A DNA stretch of 40,109 nucleotides from assembly GCA_031362245.1 (NCBI GenBank), contig JANLSD010000325.1, forward strand, positions 1-40,109. Reading direction: 5' to 3'. This document shows, in pieces, positions 1 to 6,803 of this stretch. The notes beneath the pieces were generated by a model that saw only the letters and a list, made by a program, of their open reading frames with translations, had not been told where the DNA came from and searched no databases. Position 1 is the stretch's first letter. The number at the start of each line of letters is the position of its first letter. A program made the translations under genes and the position numbers. This DNA is from JAAURS01 sp031362245. Its GTDB lineage: Bacteria; Cyanobacteriota; Cyanobacteriia; Thermosynechococcales; Thermosynechococcaceae.

Positions 1-44
1 TACAACGTAAAGCGTTCACAAGAACTAAAATGGCTGTAGCTCAT
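1..44 (-). CDS. IS30-family transposase, N-terminal fragment running off the window
   Basis: Reading the minus strand from an ATG at 44 gives MSYSHFSSCERFTL before the window ends. The opening MSYSH..S..ER is characteristic of IS30-family transposases, whose N-terminus carries a helix-turn-helix that binds the element ends. An AAAGGA ribosome-binding sequence lies upstream of the ATG on the minus strand. Only about 14 codons are visible, so the DDE catalytic core cannot be judged. The short outward-facing leader fits the usual IS30 layout of one gene filling the element. Confidence 0.6.
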   Translation of the reverse strand, partial: MSYSHFSSCERFTL

Positions 45-140
45 GGGGGGTGTCCTTTTGTTGTGGTAAACATCAGACTACCCCTATGAGTCCCTTAGGC
101 AAAGACTTCTAGGTGTTGCACTTCAGTTTTGAATCGGCGC
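1..140 (-). mobile_element. Right end of an IS30-family insertion sequence
   Basis: The element continues left of the window. Its right terminus is placed near 112-140, where GGTGTTGCACTTCAGTTTTG followed by AATCGGCGC resembles ends I associate with IS30-family elements. The last codons of the neighbouring minus-strand reading frame (APIQN and a stop) are encoded by this terminal sequence and are not native to that gene. The exact boundary cannot be fixed without the other end of the element. Confidence 0.5.
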
Positions 141-928
141 TAGATAGTCATATTCAAGTATAAATTTCTCAAATTCACTTCGAATATCAATAAAATCATT
201 TACTTTTTTGCGATTTTCTAAAGTTACCACGAAATCGACCATCGCAAAGAATGAGGCCGTTTTATGTCTTCCATCCTGAGAATAGAAATACACAACTGGA
301 TGTAAACCCAAGGATGATGCATGATTGCTATTCAATCTATATGCTATTCTTCTGACGGCCTTAAGAATTCGTATTGTAGCTTCCCCAGTCTCGTCATCTT
401 TAACATCTTTATTATTGAATTCTATGCCGCTAACTATATTAATGAAATCTAAGATCAAAGACAGAGCTTGTGAGGAATATAGCTTACCACCAACTGGTAT
501 ATCAAGAGTTTTAATAGGCGTTTGAAGCTTAGGATCAAACAGAATTTCATTGATCTCAGCAGCTAATTCTTGCACTTGAATCTGTATTGGGTCTGGGAAC
601 AATGACCAATACTTGTGACCTTTACCGCTTCTGATGATTGCACGCGCTGCGATACTATTTGGCTTTTTGCGCGATTCAAGAAGTTTTAACTCGGTTTTAT
701 CAATTGGAGCAGCTTGTTGGTTTATCTTAAAAAATGAACTTTCTGCTTTCCTTGCATCACCTTCAACCCACTGAAGTTGTATTGCTAATGCCCCTAGATT
801 TTTAGCGTGCCTAACAATTTCTGGCTTAACCTTTTCAGGATGTGAAAGCGCCAATCTAAAATCTTCATAGGGGCCAACATCCTTATTGACAAGTTTTCGG
901 GTTTCTTGTGCAATCTCTAACTGTTCAT
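141..928 (-). pseudogene. DUF262/DGQHR-like protein remnant, truncated at both ends by insertion sequences
   Basis: A continuous minus-strand frame runs through here. Its first 16 codons (from an ATG at 977) lie inside the IS66 element and its last codons inside the IS30 end, so only about 262 internal residues are native. The middle contains FFKINQQAAPIDKTELKLL, then AARAIIRSGKGHKYW, and later GLHPVVYFYSQDGRHK. These resemble the C-terminal part of DUF262/ParB-like or DGQHR-domain proteins, which are common in restriction and phosphorothioate-linked defence systems. The family assignment is tentative. The N-terminal part that would carry the catalytic motif is missing, and nothing recognisable continues beyond the IS66 element. 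The hybrid frame could still be translated from the IS-supplied ATG, but it is most likely non-functional. Confidence 0.5.
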
Positions 929-951
929 GTAAGAATTCAGGTCTGGGATGG
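929..951 (+). repeat. Left terminal inverted repeat of the IS66-family element
   Basis: This 23-bp end starts GTAAGAATTCAGGT and pairs with 2384-2406. The transposase stop codon (937-939) lies inside it. Confidence 0.75.
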
Positions 952-2352
952 AATGAGAGATAACGGGGTTGGGTCAATCAAGGCTTGGCGGAAAAACTCC
1001 AACGCAGATTTACCCTGTGCTTTACAAGTTTGAATCACCGTTAATAAAGCTGCTGTATTGTCCAATCCATCCATCGAACGCGACCCACCACAAACCTTCC
1101 GCTTAGTGACGGCAAGTCTGAGATTTCGTTCGGCTCGATTATTATCGGGCGGGACATTCGGGTCTTCTAGGAAATACCACCACTGTTCACTTTTGTGCTT
1201 GAGCGAGCGCAGCAACTTTGCTGCTGAGTATCCAACCTTCGGCATCCAATCCGTGATGGCTTTGCTCACCTTTTCCTTGAACTTGTGTGCCCATCGAAAG
1301 TATTGTGCATCATCTCTGGTCTCCTGCCACTTTCGATAAGCTGCAAAGGCTTGGTCAATCAGATTGATAAAGACTCGACCAATATTTTGCTGCGATTTTG
1401 GCACGAGTTTAAGGAGTTGCTTAAAGTGTCGCCGTAAGTGGGCTAAGCACTTTTGCTGCCGTTCTACGCCATAGCCGTTGTAGACACTATAGTCATCACT
1501 GCTTAACACGCCCTCAAAGTGTTCGCCGAGGACTGCCTCTAGTTCCCCACGGCTGCGGGTATCAGCGCCGCGATATAAAGCATATCCCTCGCCACTAAAT
1601 GACCAAAGCCATTCTTTGACCCCTTTGACGGGCCAACCTGTCTCATCCACATGGGTATGAGGCTGCTCTCTAATCCAATCTGCCAGTGCTTCGACTTTCC
1701 CCTTAATTTGTGCTGCTACTCTCTGGGTCGTTGCCGCTAATGTGCCGATGCCGATTTCCTCTAACCCCATCTGCACGAGCCATTCTTGCTGCTTCTCATA
1801 GGACAGATGCCCATAAGTGCCTAACCACACCAACATTCCCTGTAAGCTGGCTTCGAGGTCTTGCTCTTTGATGACCTCTTTTGGCATTTTGCCCCAAACT
1901 ATCGTTGCACAATGCTGGCAGCGACATTGATGCTGTTGGTACGATACGACTTCTATCGGCTTTTCGACTAATCGCGCACACTGTCTTGTTTTTACGCCCA
2001 TCTCTATCCAAGCCTGTCCCCCACATTGGGGGCATTCTTGAGGCTTTACGACTTCAAATCTATCGACTTGTCCAAATCCTTTTCTCGTAGTCCCTCGATG
2101 TCCGAGTTGCCCACCAGCTTTGCGCTTTCCCCCATCTGATGTCTCTGCTTTGCCAATCTCTGATTTCTTCAGGAAGTCACTGGAGGGTGGCTTGGACGAA
2201 TCACTACTATTCCGATTGATGATCCCTTTAAGCCTTGCTACTTCTTCAAATAGTTGTTGAATTGACTCCTGTTGACGCAGGATAACATCCACCAGAACTG
2301 ACTGGCTCATTTGTTCTAAAGCGGCTCTCTCAAACTGGGGTGGCTGTTTCAT
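937..2352 (-). CDS. IS66-family transposase (TnpC type)
   Basis: This 471-residue protein has the full IS66 architecture. An N-terminal coiled coil (about 20-45) is followed by the NSSDSSKPPSSD segment (48-59) typical of the family. A zinc-binding region has Cys pairs at 107/110 and 143-148. The DDE core has D236 in HVDETGW, an acidic pair at D286/D287 in SSDDYSVYN, and E408 in NNRAERNLR. The usual C-terminal GGSRS...A segment is present, and no frame break is seen, so the enzyme may be active. It would catalyse transposition of the surrounding 1.48-kb element. The gene fills the element from the right inverted repeat to inside the left one. Confidence 0.93.
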   Translation of the reverse strand: MKQPPQFERAALEQMSQSVLVDVILRQQESIQQLFEEVARLKGIINRNSSDSSKPPSSDFLKKSEIGKAETSDGGKRKAGGQLGHRGTTRKGFGQVDRFEVVKPQECPQCGGQAWIEMGVKTRQCARLVEKPIEVVSYQQHQCRCQHCATIVWGKMPKEVIKEQDLEASLQGMLVWLGTYGHLSYEKQQEWLVQMGLEEIGIGTLAATTQRVAAQIKGKVEALADWIREQPHTHVDETGWPVKGVKEWLWSFSGEGYALYRGADTRSRGELEAVLGEHFEGVLSSDDYSVYNGYGVERQQKCLAHLRRHFKQLLKLVPKSQQNIGRVFINLIDQAFAAYRKWQETRDDAQYFRWAHKFKEKVSKAITDWMPKVGYSAAKLLRSLKHKSEQWWYFLEDPNVPPDNNRAERNLRLAVTKRKVCGGSRSMDGLDNTAALLTVIQTCKAQGKSALEFFRQALIDPTPLSLIPSQT

Positions 2353-2383
2353 ATCAACACACTAGTCTGCTTTTCTGGTTTGT

Positions 2384-2406
2384 CAACCCCGCACCTGAAT
2401 CCTTAC
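2384..2406 (-). repeat. Right terminal inverted repeat of the IS66-family element
   Basis: Read on the minus strand it starts GTAAGGATTCAGGT and matches the left end, with one mismatch in the first 14 bp. Confidence 0.75.
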
Positions 2407-2655
2407 ACGTTAACTGCAAAGTGGAGATGGCTCAGGCAATATCTAAATCCACAAAACTTTTTGAGCGCTGTGTAGAGGGACGTTGTTAATATTCTCCTAT
2501 GGAAGAGCTACAGAAGTGAATGTTATGGTGAAAGCTCAGCTATTTAGGCATTAGTCTTTTTATTGTGACTGGGTTCAAGACCAATCAGTTTAAGATAAAA
2601 AGTCCTGGGGTATTACCGAAGCGGCACAGTGCGAACTGATAATTGATGGTGAGAT

Positions 2656-2925
2656 ATGACCGCAGCACAACCCGACAGATTAGACCGATTAGAAAACATT
2701 GTCGATTCCATTGCGCGATCGCTTGATAACCTGATCACCGCCCAAGGGAATCAGCACACCATGATTGACCGCTTAGCCGATGGGCAACAGCGCCTAGTTG
2801 ATGGACAGCTTGGACTACAGGCGCAAATGGGCATCATGTCTCAAATTGTCATTGAGACCAGAGAAGAGACCAAGCAACTTAAACGAGCGGTCGATTATCT
2901 TCTCAGTCGAGATGGTGAGCAATAG
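2656..2925 (+). CDS. Small coiled-coil protein
   Basis: This 89-residue hypothetical protein is almost entirely predicted coiled coil, with heptad-spaced hydrophobics in LDRLENIVDSIARSLDNLI and again around QAQMGIMSQIVIETREETKQL. There is no signal peptide or membrane segment. It is the first of three short co-oriented genes (2656-3479). The third is built in the same way, so the two may be distant paralogs or partners. Short coiled-coil proteins of this sort are common and uncharacterised in cyanobacteria. No function can be assigned. Confidence 0.65.
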   Translation: MTAAQPDRLDRLENIVDSIARSLDNLITAQGNQHTMIDRLADGQQRLVDGQLGLQAQMGIMSQIVIETREETKQLKRAVDYLLSRDGEQ

Positions 2926-2967
2926 TGCTTTTTTATATTGGCATCCAATGTGTAGAGAGATTTTGCT

Positions 2968-3210
2968 ATGCCATTTGAGAAAGATCATAGGGTTGCTAAA
3001 CGGTTAGGGTCTAAGCCATTGACAGGCGAAGCGCAGGCGCGACGTTTATATCCCTTAGGCTTTAAGTCGTTCGCCTTCAGGGTTCGCCAGGGCACCGCAG
3101 ACAAACTTAAGCAGATTCCGAACTGGCAGGGACGCTTAAGGAACTATATCGAGCTGTTGGTCATGAGAGAGCAAAGGCAGATGAAACGCATTGAGGATGG
3201 TGAAGTATGA
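2968..3210 (+). CDS. Small basic hypothetical protein with an in-frame repeat insertion
   Basis: This 80-residue protein begins MPFEKDHRVAKRLGSKPLT and ends with a helical segment containing KLKQIPNWQGRLRNYIELLV. The overall pattern (MPFEK.H, then FRVRQGT.DKLK.IPNW) recalls small cyanobacterial DNA-binding or antitoxin-like proteins in which the two parts are adjacent. Here they are separated by about 17 residues encoded by a palindromic segment (3025-3075), which looks like a later in-frame insertion. The stop codon overlaps the next start (ATGA), indicating translational coupling to the coiled-coil gene that follows. The function is unknown. Confidence 0.55.
   Translation: MPFEKDHRVAKRLGSKPLTGEAQARRLYPLGFKSFAFRVRQGTADKLKQIPNWQGRLRNYIELLVMREQRQMKRIEDGEV
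3025..3075. repeat. Palindromic repeat inserted in-frame in a small gene
   Basis: GGCGAA at 3025 and CGAC at 3040 pair with GTCGTTCGCC at 3066-3075, with a GC-rich insertion (GCGCAGGCG) on the left arm. The shape and GC-rich wording resemble the short interspersed palindromic repeats of cyanobacterial genomes. Confidence 0.45.
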
Positions 3211-3479
3211 CCGAACGATGGACGGATGAACGCCTGGATAGATTTGCATCTAGCGTTGACAGCGCGATCTCTGAACTGTCTCAACTTCAACTAAGGATGA
3301 TGCAAGAGTTTTCAGAATATCGGCGCGACATGACTGAAATGCGTGCCGATATTCGAGAGATCGCGAACACTCAGACTCAGGTTCTTCACCGCATAGACGA
3401 AACGCAGGCTGAGGTCAGGGGACTGCAAACCGAAAACCGTCGCATCCTAGATCATCTATTTGGTGAGCAGCAAAACTGA
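3207..3479 (+). CDS. Small coiled-coil protein, third gene of the operon
   Basis: This is a 90-residue, strongly heptad-patterned protein: FASSVDSAISELSQLQLRMM early on, then IREIANTQTQVLHRIDETQA and ENRRILDHLFGEQ. It is soluble with no membrane segment. The start overlaps the stop of the preceding gene (ATGA at 3207-3210), so the two are translationally coupled. Its organisation (an N-terminal helix, then repeated Q/T-rich heptads, then a short acidic end) mirrors the 89-residue protein at 2656. No known function is recognised. Confidence 0.65.
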   Translation: MTERWTDERLDRFASSVDSAISELSQLQLRMMQEFSEYRRDMTEMRADIREIANTQTQVLHRIDETQAEVRGLQTENRRILDHLFGEQQN

Positions 3480-3561
3480 ACCAGATTCAGGACGTACTAC
3501 AGACCGTAATCTTGGGATACTTGCCCCGAAATCCACCCCGCTATTTTACTGATAATGCTTA

Positions 3562-3582
3562 GTTCAAATCCTGTCGCTCCGA
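3562..3582 (+). other. tRNA 3'-end-like sequence, possible integrase attachment-site remnant
   Basis: GTTCAAATCCTGTCGCTCCG plus A reads as a T-loop, the 3' strand of a T-stem and the 3' strand of an acceptor stem with discriminator A. It resembles the end of a cyanobacterial tRNA-Pro. The sequence upstream (AATGCTTA) cannot form the T-stem and no tRNA body precedes it, so this is not a tRNA gene. Isolated tRNA 3' ends of about 20 nt are the usual footprint of tyrosine-recombinase integration. The identification as tRNA-Pro is from memory. Confidence 0.45.
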
Positions 3583-3728
3583 TTGGTTGGGGAATAATGC
3601 ACAGCAAGGCTTTCGAGAGTTCTAAGCAACTTCCGAAGGTCTTTCTTATTGTCAATAATGCCCTTTGCGATGGCGACGCTTCTTTTGACCTTGCCTTTCT
3701 CGGTGTAGGCAGATAAGAACCGTAGTTT
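3564..3728 (-). pseudogene. Reading-frame remnant next to the putative attachment site
   Basis: A minus-strand frame of 54 codons follows an in-frame TAA (3729-3731) and has no start codon near its beginning. It contains RFLSAYTEKGKVKRSVAIAK and ends LAVHYSPTNRSDRI, with its stop inside the tRNA-like sequence. The residue composition (Lys/Arg and Leu-rich helix) looks like real protein, so this may be the 3' end of a lost gene of the integrated element. I do not recognise the family. Confidence 0.3.
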
Positions 3729-3739
3729 TTAGTGATAGT

Positions 3740-4159
3740 CTAAATTTCGACTTCATCTGGGCCAGCAGGTGTCCACATGACTACTCCTGACGTTGCCCCT
3801 GAAAGCCTTGCAATCTTGCAAGCTAGGACGGTTTCGGCAAACCGAATGGCTCTCTCCTCATCCCAGCAAGAAGAGGCTTGCCACCATACCCAAAGAGGGC
3901 GACTCCCTTTGCTTAAATTGCAGCGTTGGCAAACTGCGGCTAGGTTGGATCTCGTATTGAGTCCGCCCTGGGTTTGAGGGACAACGTGATCTAACGTTAA
4001 AAACCGAGGGGTGCATCCGCAATAGGCACAGGTTCCGCCAAACCGCTGCTTAATTTCTGCTTTGAGTTTATGTTTTTGAGATTGTGAAGCGTGGATTTTA
4101 TCCAATCGTCGGTCTATATCTTGTAGGCGTGATTGACTCTTCATGCCTGTCACTATCAT
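3740..4159 (-). CDS. HNH endonuclease
   Basis: This small nuclease has the complete HNH signature: CAYCG supplies the first zinc cysteine pair, LTLDHVVP carries the HNH histidine, and NLAAVCQRCNLSKG carries the Asn and the second cysteine pair. Such proteins cleave DNA with a beta-beta-alpha-metal fold and occur both as stand-alone homing-type nucleases and in defence loci. Starts are possible at ATG 4159 or ATG 4144; a TTG at 4195 would add 12 residues. I use the first ATG. The C-terminal 50 residues, rich in Trp (LWVWWQ), are not part of the HNH core. The gene stands alone beside the putative attachment-site remnant, consistent with accessory origin. Confidence 0.8.
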   Translation of the reverse strand: MIVTGMKSQSRLQDIDRRLDKIHASQSQKHKLKAEIKQRFGGTCAYCGCTPRFLTLDHVVPQTQGGLNTRSNLAAVCQRCNLSKGSRPLWVWWQASSCWDEERAIRFAETVLACKIARLSGATSGVVMWTPAGPDEVEI

Positions 4160-4205
4160 TTTCTTCCACAAAGTCACCAAACCCTCAACCCCCAACCAAT
4201 TTTCA

Positions 4206-5630
4206 CTAAGGCAACCATTGGGGTTCTGTTCCCACGGCTACAACCTTAGGATTGGGCTTAGATCCCGTCAATGCCAAAGACCAAATATTGGCTTGCACCG
4301 CTTGGGCTGAGGCGTTTGGAGAAGCTGCTGTGCCTTGGTCAAACAGGAGCGCAGACCCATCTGGGGCAAGACTAAGCGTGACGTTCCGTTGGATGGGTAG
4401 GGTGAGCAGTTCACTGGGCTTGCCTGTCTTTAAATCAATTTTGGCGATGAAAGGCTGCTCTTGGTAGTCTTTGCCTGTCACCAGTCGGGTGAGCAGACAA
4501 TACAATGCATCTCGCTGAGCGGTGAAGGCTGTACTGAGGACGGAGCCACTGGTACGGAGCAGTTCTTTGGGTTCACCTTGGCTGCTGACCAGAAAGAGCG
4601 ATCGCGTGTAGTCGGTATTGAATTTCAGCATGGTTGCAGCGGAACCATCCCGCGCAAAGTTTAGCACCATGCCGTACTGGGGCAAAAAGTCGAGGGGCTT
4701 GCCTGTGGCAGTCTTTTGCTCTAGGGGAATCAATGCCAGTCCTTTGCCTTGCGCTGCAACCAAGGTTTCGCTGTCGGGCGCAATTAAAAAGTCCCCTGCA
4801 TTGTCAACCTTGATTGGCTCTGGTGTTCCAGTGCCGCGAATTTGCCATAACCCTGTCTCGCTGGCATTCTGACGGGATGAGCGCTGGACGACAATGCGGA
4901 CTCTTGGTGCGAAGCTATCGCCATTCGCCGCCAAGTCAAATTTCAAGATCTGGTAGTCCTGGTTATCCAACACCAGATCCGCTGGCCCTAGCTTTGTTTC
5001 GGCTAATCCTGTGTTGGTTCTGTAGAGCTTTGCATTGAGTTCACCAGGATTAGTTGCGCTGCGATCTGATGCAGTGAATAGGAGGCGATCGCCTTTAGGA
5101 TACGCTTTGAAATGCTGCACTGCCAGATTGGCGGGCGTTAAAACCGTTTTCTTATCCTGGGTGAGATTGTAGAGAATAATCCGCCCTGCTTCATCGCCGT
5201 TGATGCCCAGGTAAGCAAAGGCCAAATCTCGACTCTTAAACTGTGTGCTAAAGGGAATGACCGTACCGCCTGCTTTTGCCGTTGCCCCATCTAGCTTGAG
5301 CGCGAAGGACTGACCATAGGGCACGGGCTGAGTCAAAGTATAGGCTAACCGTCGCCCTGACCAGCTTGTTTTGCCTGGAAGCGGGGGCGAAATTTGAATT
5401 TGCTTTGTGACGCTCTCCCAGTCCATGGGACGGTTAAAGGTTAGGGTGAAGGCGGTATCTTCTGCCCCTACGGATTCTTTGGCCCAACTAAAGTCGCGGA
5501 CTTGGGGCTGGGTGCGATCGCCCCAAACCAGCAGTAGTCCTAAAACCAAGCACAGTACTGCAATGATAGTCACAACAAGACGATCTAAAGGATGCGCTAG
5601 GAATTTTAGGCGTTTAGTAAATCCGGTCAT
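4206..5630 (-). CDS. Membrane-anchored protein with an Ig-like domain and TolB-like beta-propeller
   Basis: The likely start is the ATG at 5630, giving 474 residues; an upstream extension lacks support. A single transmembrane anchor (about 18-36) places the rest outside the cytoplasm. Residues of about 45-140 look like an SbsA-type bacterial Ig-like domain (FTLTFNRPMDWESVTKQIQI is the typical opening strand pattern). The remainder has repeated propeller-like strands such as KGDRLLFTASDRSATNPGEL, APDSETLVAAQGKGLALIPL and LSLAPDGSALLFDQGTAAS, resembling WD40/TolB-like blades. Cyanobacterial proteins of this architecture are uncharacterised. A role in envelope protein interactions is plausible but inferred. 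Confidence 0.75.
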   Translation of the reverse strand: MTGFTKRLKFLAHPLDRLVVTIIAVLCLVLGLLLVWGDRTQPQVRDFSWAKESVGAEDTAFTLTFNRPMDWESVTKQIQISPPLPGKTSWSGRRLAYTLTQPVPYGQSFALKLDGATAKAGGTVIPFSTQFKSRDLAFAYLGINGDEAGRIILYNLTQDKKTVLTPANLAVQHFKAYPKGDRLLFTASDRSATNPGELNAKLYRTNTGLAETKLGPADLVLDNQDYQILKFDLAANGDSFAPRVRIVVQRSSRQNASETGLWQIRGTGTPEPIKVDNAGDFLIAPDSETLVAAQGKGLALIPLEQKTATGKPLDFLPQYGMVLNFARDGSAATMLKFNTDYTRSLFLVSSQGEPKELLRTSGSVLSTAFTAQRDALYCLLTRLVTGKDYQEQPFIAKIDLKTGKPSELLTLPIQRNVTLSLAPDGSALLFDQGTAASPNASAQAVQANIWSLALTGSKPNPKVVAVGTEPQWLP

Positions 5631-5759
5631 GCTTAGATTAAGGCTTCCTTTGTCGGCTCTCACTTTAGCAAACAACGAGAGCCTATTTGCTCTGTGATAT
5701 TTGCATTGCGTCGCTACGCCATCAGTGTTCAATGGTATGCAGATCGGCACCACGATTTA

Positions 5760-6212
5760 CTAGGGTTGCTCAAACCAATTTTCGATCCTGAATTCTTGGA
5801 CTTCGCTCATTCTCATAAAGTCTCGATCAGCAGAGACCAAGGTTAGGTCATGTTGGAGGGCGATCGCAGCGATCCAGAGGTCGTTAATAGAGATGCCAAC
5901 GTCTGAGAGTTTAAATTTCCTGCGTTTGTTTTTATCTTGTGGAGCAAAGTGTTTAATTAGCTCTGAGCGAAAGTAACCACAAATTGCAGCAGTTTCTTGA
6001 GTTGCTTCATAAACGCGGATGTCTTTAAGAAATGCTTCGACCCTAATCAGGTTGGAGATTTTTTGCTCGGAGTTATGGGCCATGTAAAGCAGTTCAGATT
6101 GCACAATGACGCAGGTAGAAATGATGCTGCGATCCAGTTGGCGAAAGCGTTCGGTAACGGCTATGTCCCCATTCAAAATATAGCTACAGTGATTGGTGTC
6201 TAATAAATACAT
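5760..6212 (-). CDS. PIN-domain toxin (VapC-like)
   Basis: This 150-residue PIN-domain protein opens with MYLLDTNHCSYIL, giving the first catalytic Asp (D5). A conserved Glu lies in VIVQSELLYMA, and the acidic C-terminal cluster is in ISINDLWIAAIALQ and LVSADRDF. PIN toxins are Mg-dependent RNases that block translation by cutting tRNA or rRNA. It lies 8 bp downstream of a small antitoxin-like gene in the same orientation, the standard antitoxin-first arrangement. All expected acidic residues are visible, so it is probably active. Confidence 0.88.
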   Translation of the reverse strand: MYLLDTNHCSYILNGDIAVTERFRQLDRSIISTCVIVQSELLYMAHNSEQKISNLIRVEAFLKDIRVYEATQETAAICGYFRSELIKHFAPQDKNKRRKFKLSDVGISINDLWIAAIALQHDLTLVSADRDFMRMSEVQEFRIENWFEQP

Positions 6213-6220
6213 TGAGGCTG

Positions 6221-6472
6221 TTACTCCCGCAAAGCTCTAACGTCTTCAAGACGCTCATGGATATCATCGCCAGCCCAAGTTCCTACATGTTTCAGGAGAG
6301 AGGTGGCGGTTGAAAGTCTGGTTTCAGAAGATTCTTGACCGTTTTGACTTTGCTTCGTTTTGAGGAAGGTTACAAAGTCTAGGGTTTGGGTTAGTAAATC
6401 CGTAGGCAGTTCATCCAGCTCTTGCAGGAGTTGATTTTTTAGTTGAGTTGGGTCTGGGGTTTGTAAAGTCAT
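6221..6472 (-). CDS. Antitoxin of the VapC-like toxin (DUF2281-like)
   Basis: This 83-residue protein precedes the PIN toxin gene by 8 bp. The N-terminal helix (LKNQLLQELDELPTDLLTQT) followed by LDFVTFLK matches the pattern of DUF2281-type cyanobacterial antitoxins, in which a helical pair precedes a short disordered neutralising tail. The C-terminus (GDDIHERLEDVRALRE) is acidic and basic mixed, as expected for a toxin-wrapping segment. Autoregulation as a complex with the toxin is typical of such pairs, but no operator was identified. Confidence 0.75.
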   Translation of the reverse strand: MTLQTPDPTQLKNQLLQELDELPTDLLTQTLDFVTFLKTKQSQNGQESSETRLSTATSLLKHVGTWAGDDIHERLEDVRALRE

Positions 6473-6483
6473 GGGTCACATCC

Positions 6484-6771
6484 TTATTCGTCTTTCAGTT
6501 CAGTGGCAAGCTTATCTAGGCGATCGTTGGCATCTTTGGCGAAACGGAAACAACATGCGCTGGCAACCGCTCCACTAGAGGCGGTGATGGTTCCTGCGGG
6601 AATATGCCCAAGGAAGAGTTGTGCTGCACCGACGATGCTGACGAGGGCGCTGGCGGCGGTGATGACTAATGATAGGTTAAAGCTCACATCTGCTTGGCGA
6701 CGGCGTAAGCGGCAGATTTGGATGCGTTCTTGGTCGAGGCTATGTTTGGGTTCTGAGGGAGCTAGGATCAT
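6484..6771 (-). CDS. Two-TM protein resembling CyanoTRADDas_TM
   Basis: This 95-residue protein has two closely spaced hydrophobic segments (about 31-50 and 55-75). They are preceded by a charged helix RRRQADVSFNLSLVITAAS and followed by FAKDANDRLDKLATELKDE. The order (R..AD.SFN.SL, two TM helices, then F.K.ANDRLD) matches the cyanobacterial TRADD-N-associated two-transmembrane domain described in NTP-dependent conflict systems. Here the domain stands alone without a fused death-like or nucleotide-sensor domain. It is the last gene of a run beginning with padR, and an upstream partner (6804-7265) is a coiled-coil membrane protein. An effector or anchor role is inferred; the family call should be checked by profile search. 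Confidence 0.55.
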   Translation of the reverse strand: MILAPSEPKHSLDQERIQICRLRRRQADVSFNLSLVITAASALVSIVGAAQLFLGHIPAGTITASSGAVASACCFRFAKDANDRLDKLATELKDE

Positions 6772-6803
6772 TGTTTTAATTCCTAGGACGGGTTGGATGA
6801 AGA

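Larger units (their letters stand above)
929..2406 (-). mobile_element. IS66-family insertion sequence carrying a single transposase gene
   Basis: The left end reads GTAAGAATTCAGGT at 929-942. The right end, read on the minus strand from 2406, is GTAAGGATTCAGGT. Over 23 bp about 18 positions match, and both ends begin with GTAAG as in IS66-family termini. The element is about 1478 bp. It carries only the large transposase gene and lacks the small tnpA and tnpB genes of classical IS66, like the ISBst12 subgroup. IS66 normally makes an 8-bp target duplication, but 921-928 (CTGTTCAT) and 2407-2414 (ACGTTAAC) do not match, so one flank has probably been rearranged since insertion. Confidence 0.8.

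Noticed and set aside
1058..1339. 93-codon plus-strand frame inside the IS66 transposase gene
   Set aside because: It is the complement of the transposase DDE-domain coding sequence and shows no independent features.
3541..3582. A complete tRNA gene
   Set aside because: Only the T-loop to acceptor 3' half is present; the preceding bases cannot form a T-stem, anticodon or D arm.
5407..5697. Open frame on the plus strand opposite the beta-propeller-like protein
   Set aside because: It is antisense to a well-supported coding region and has no domain.
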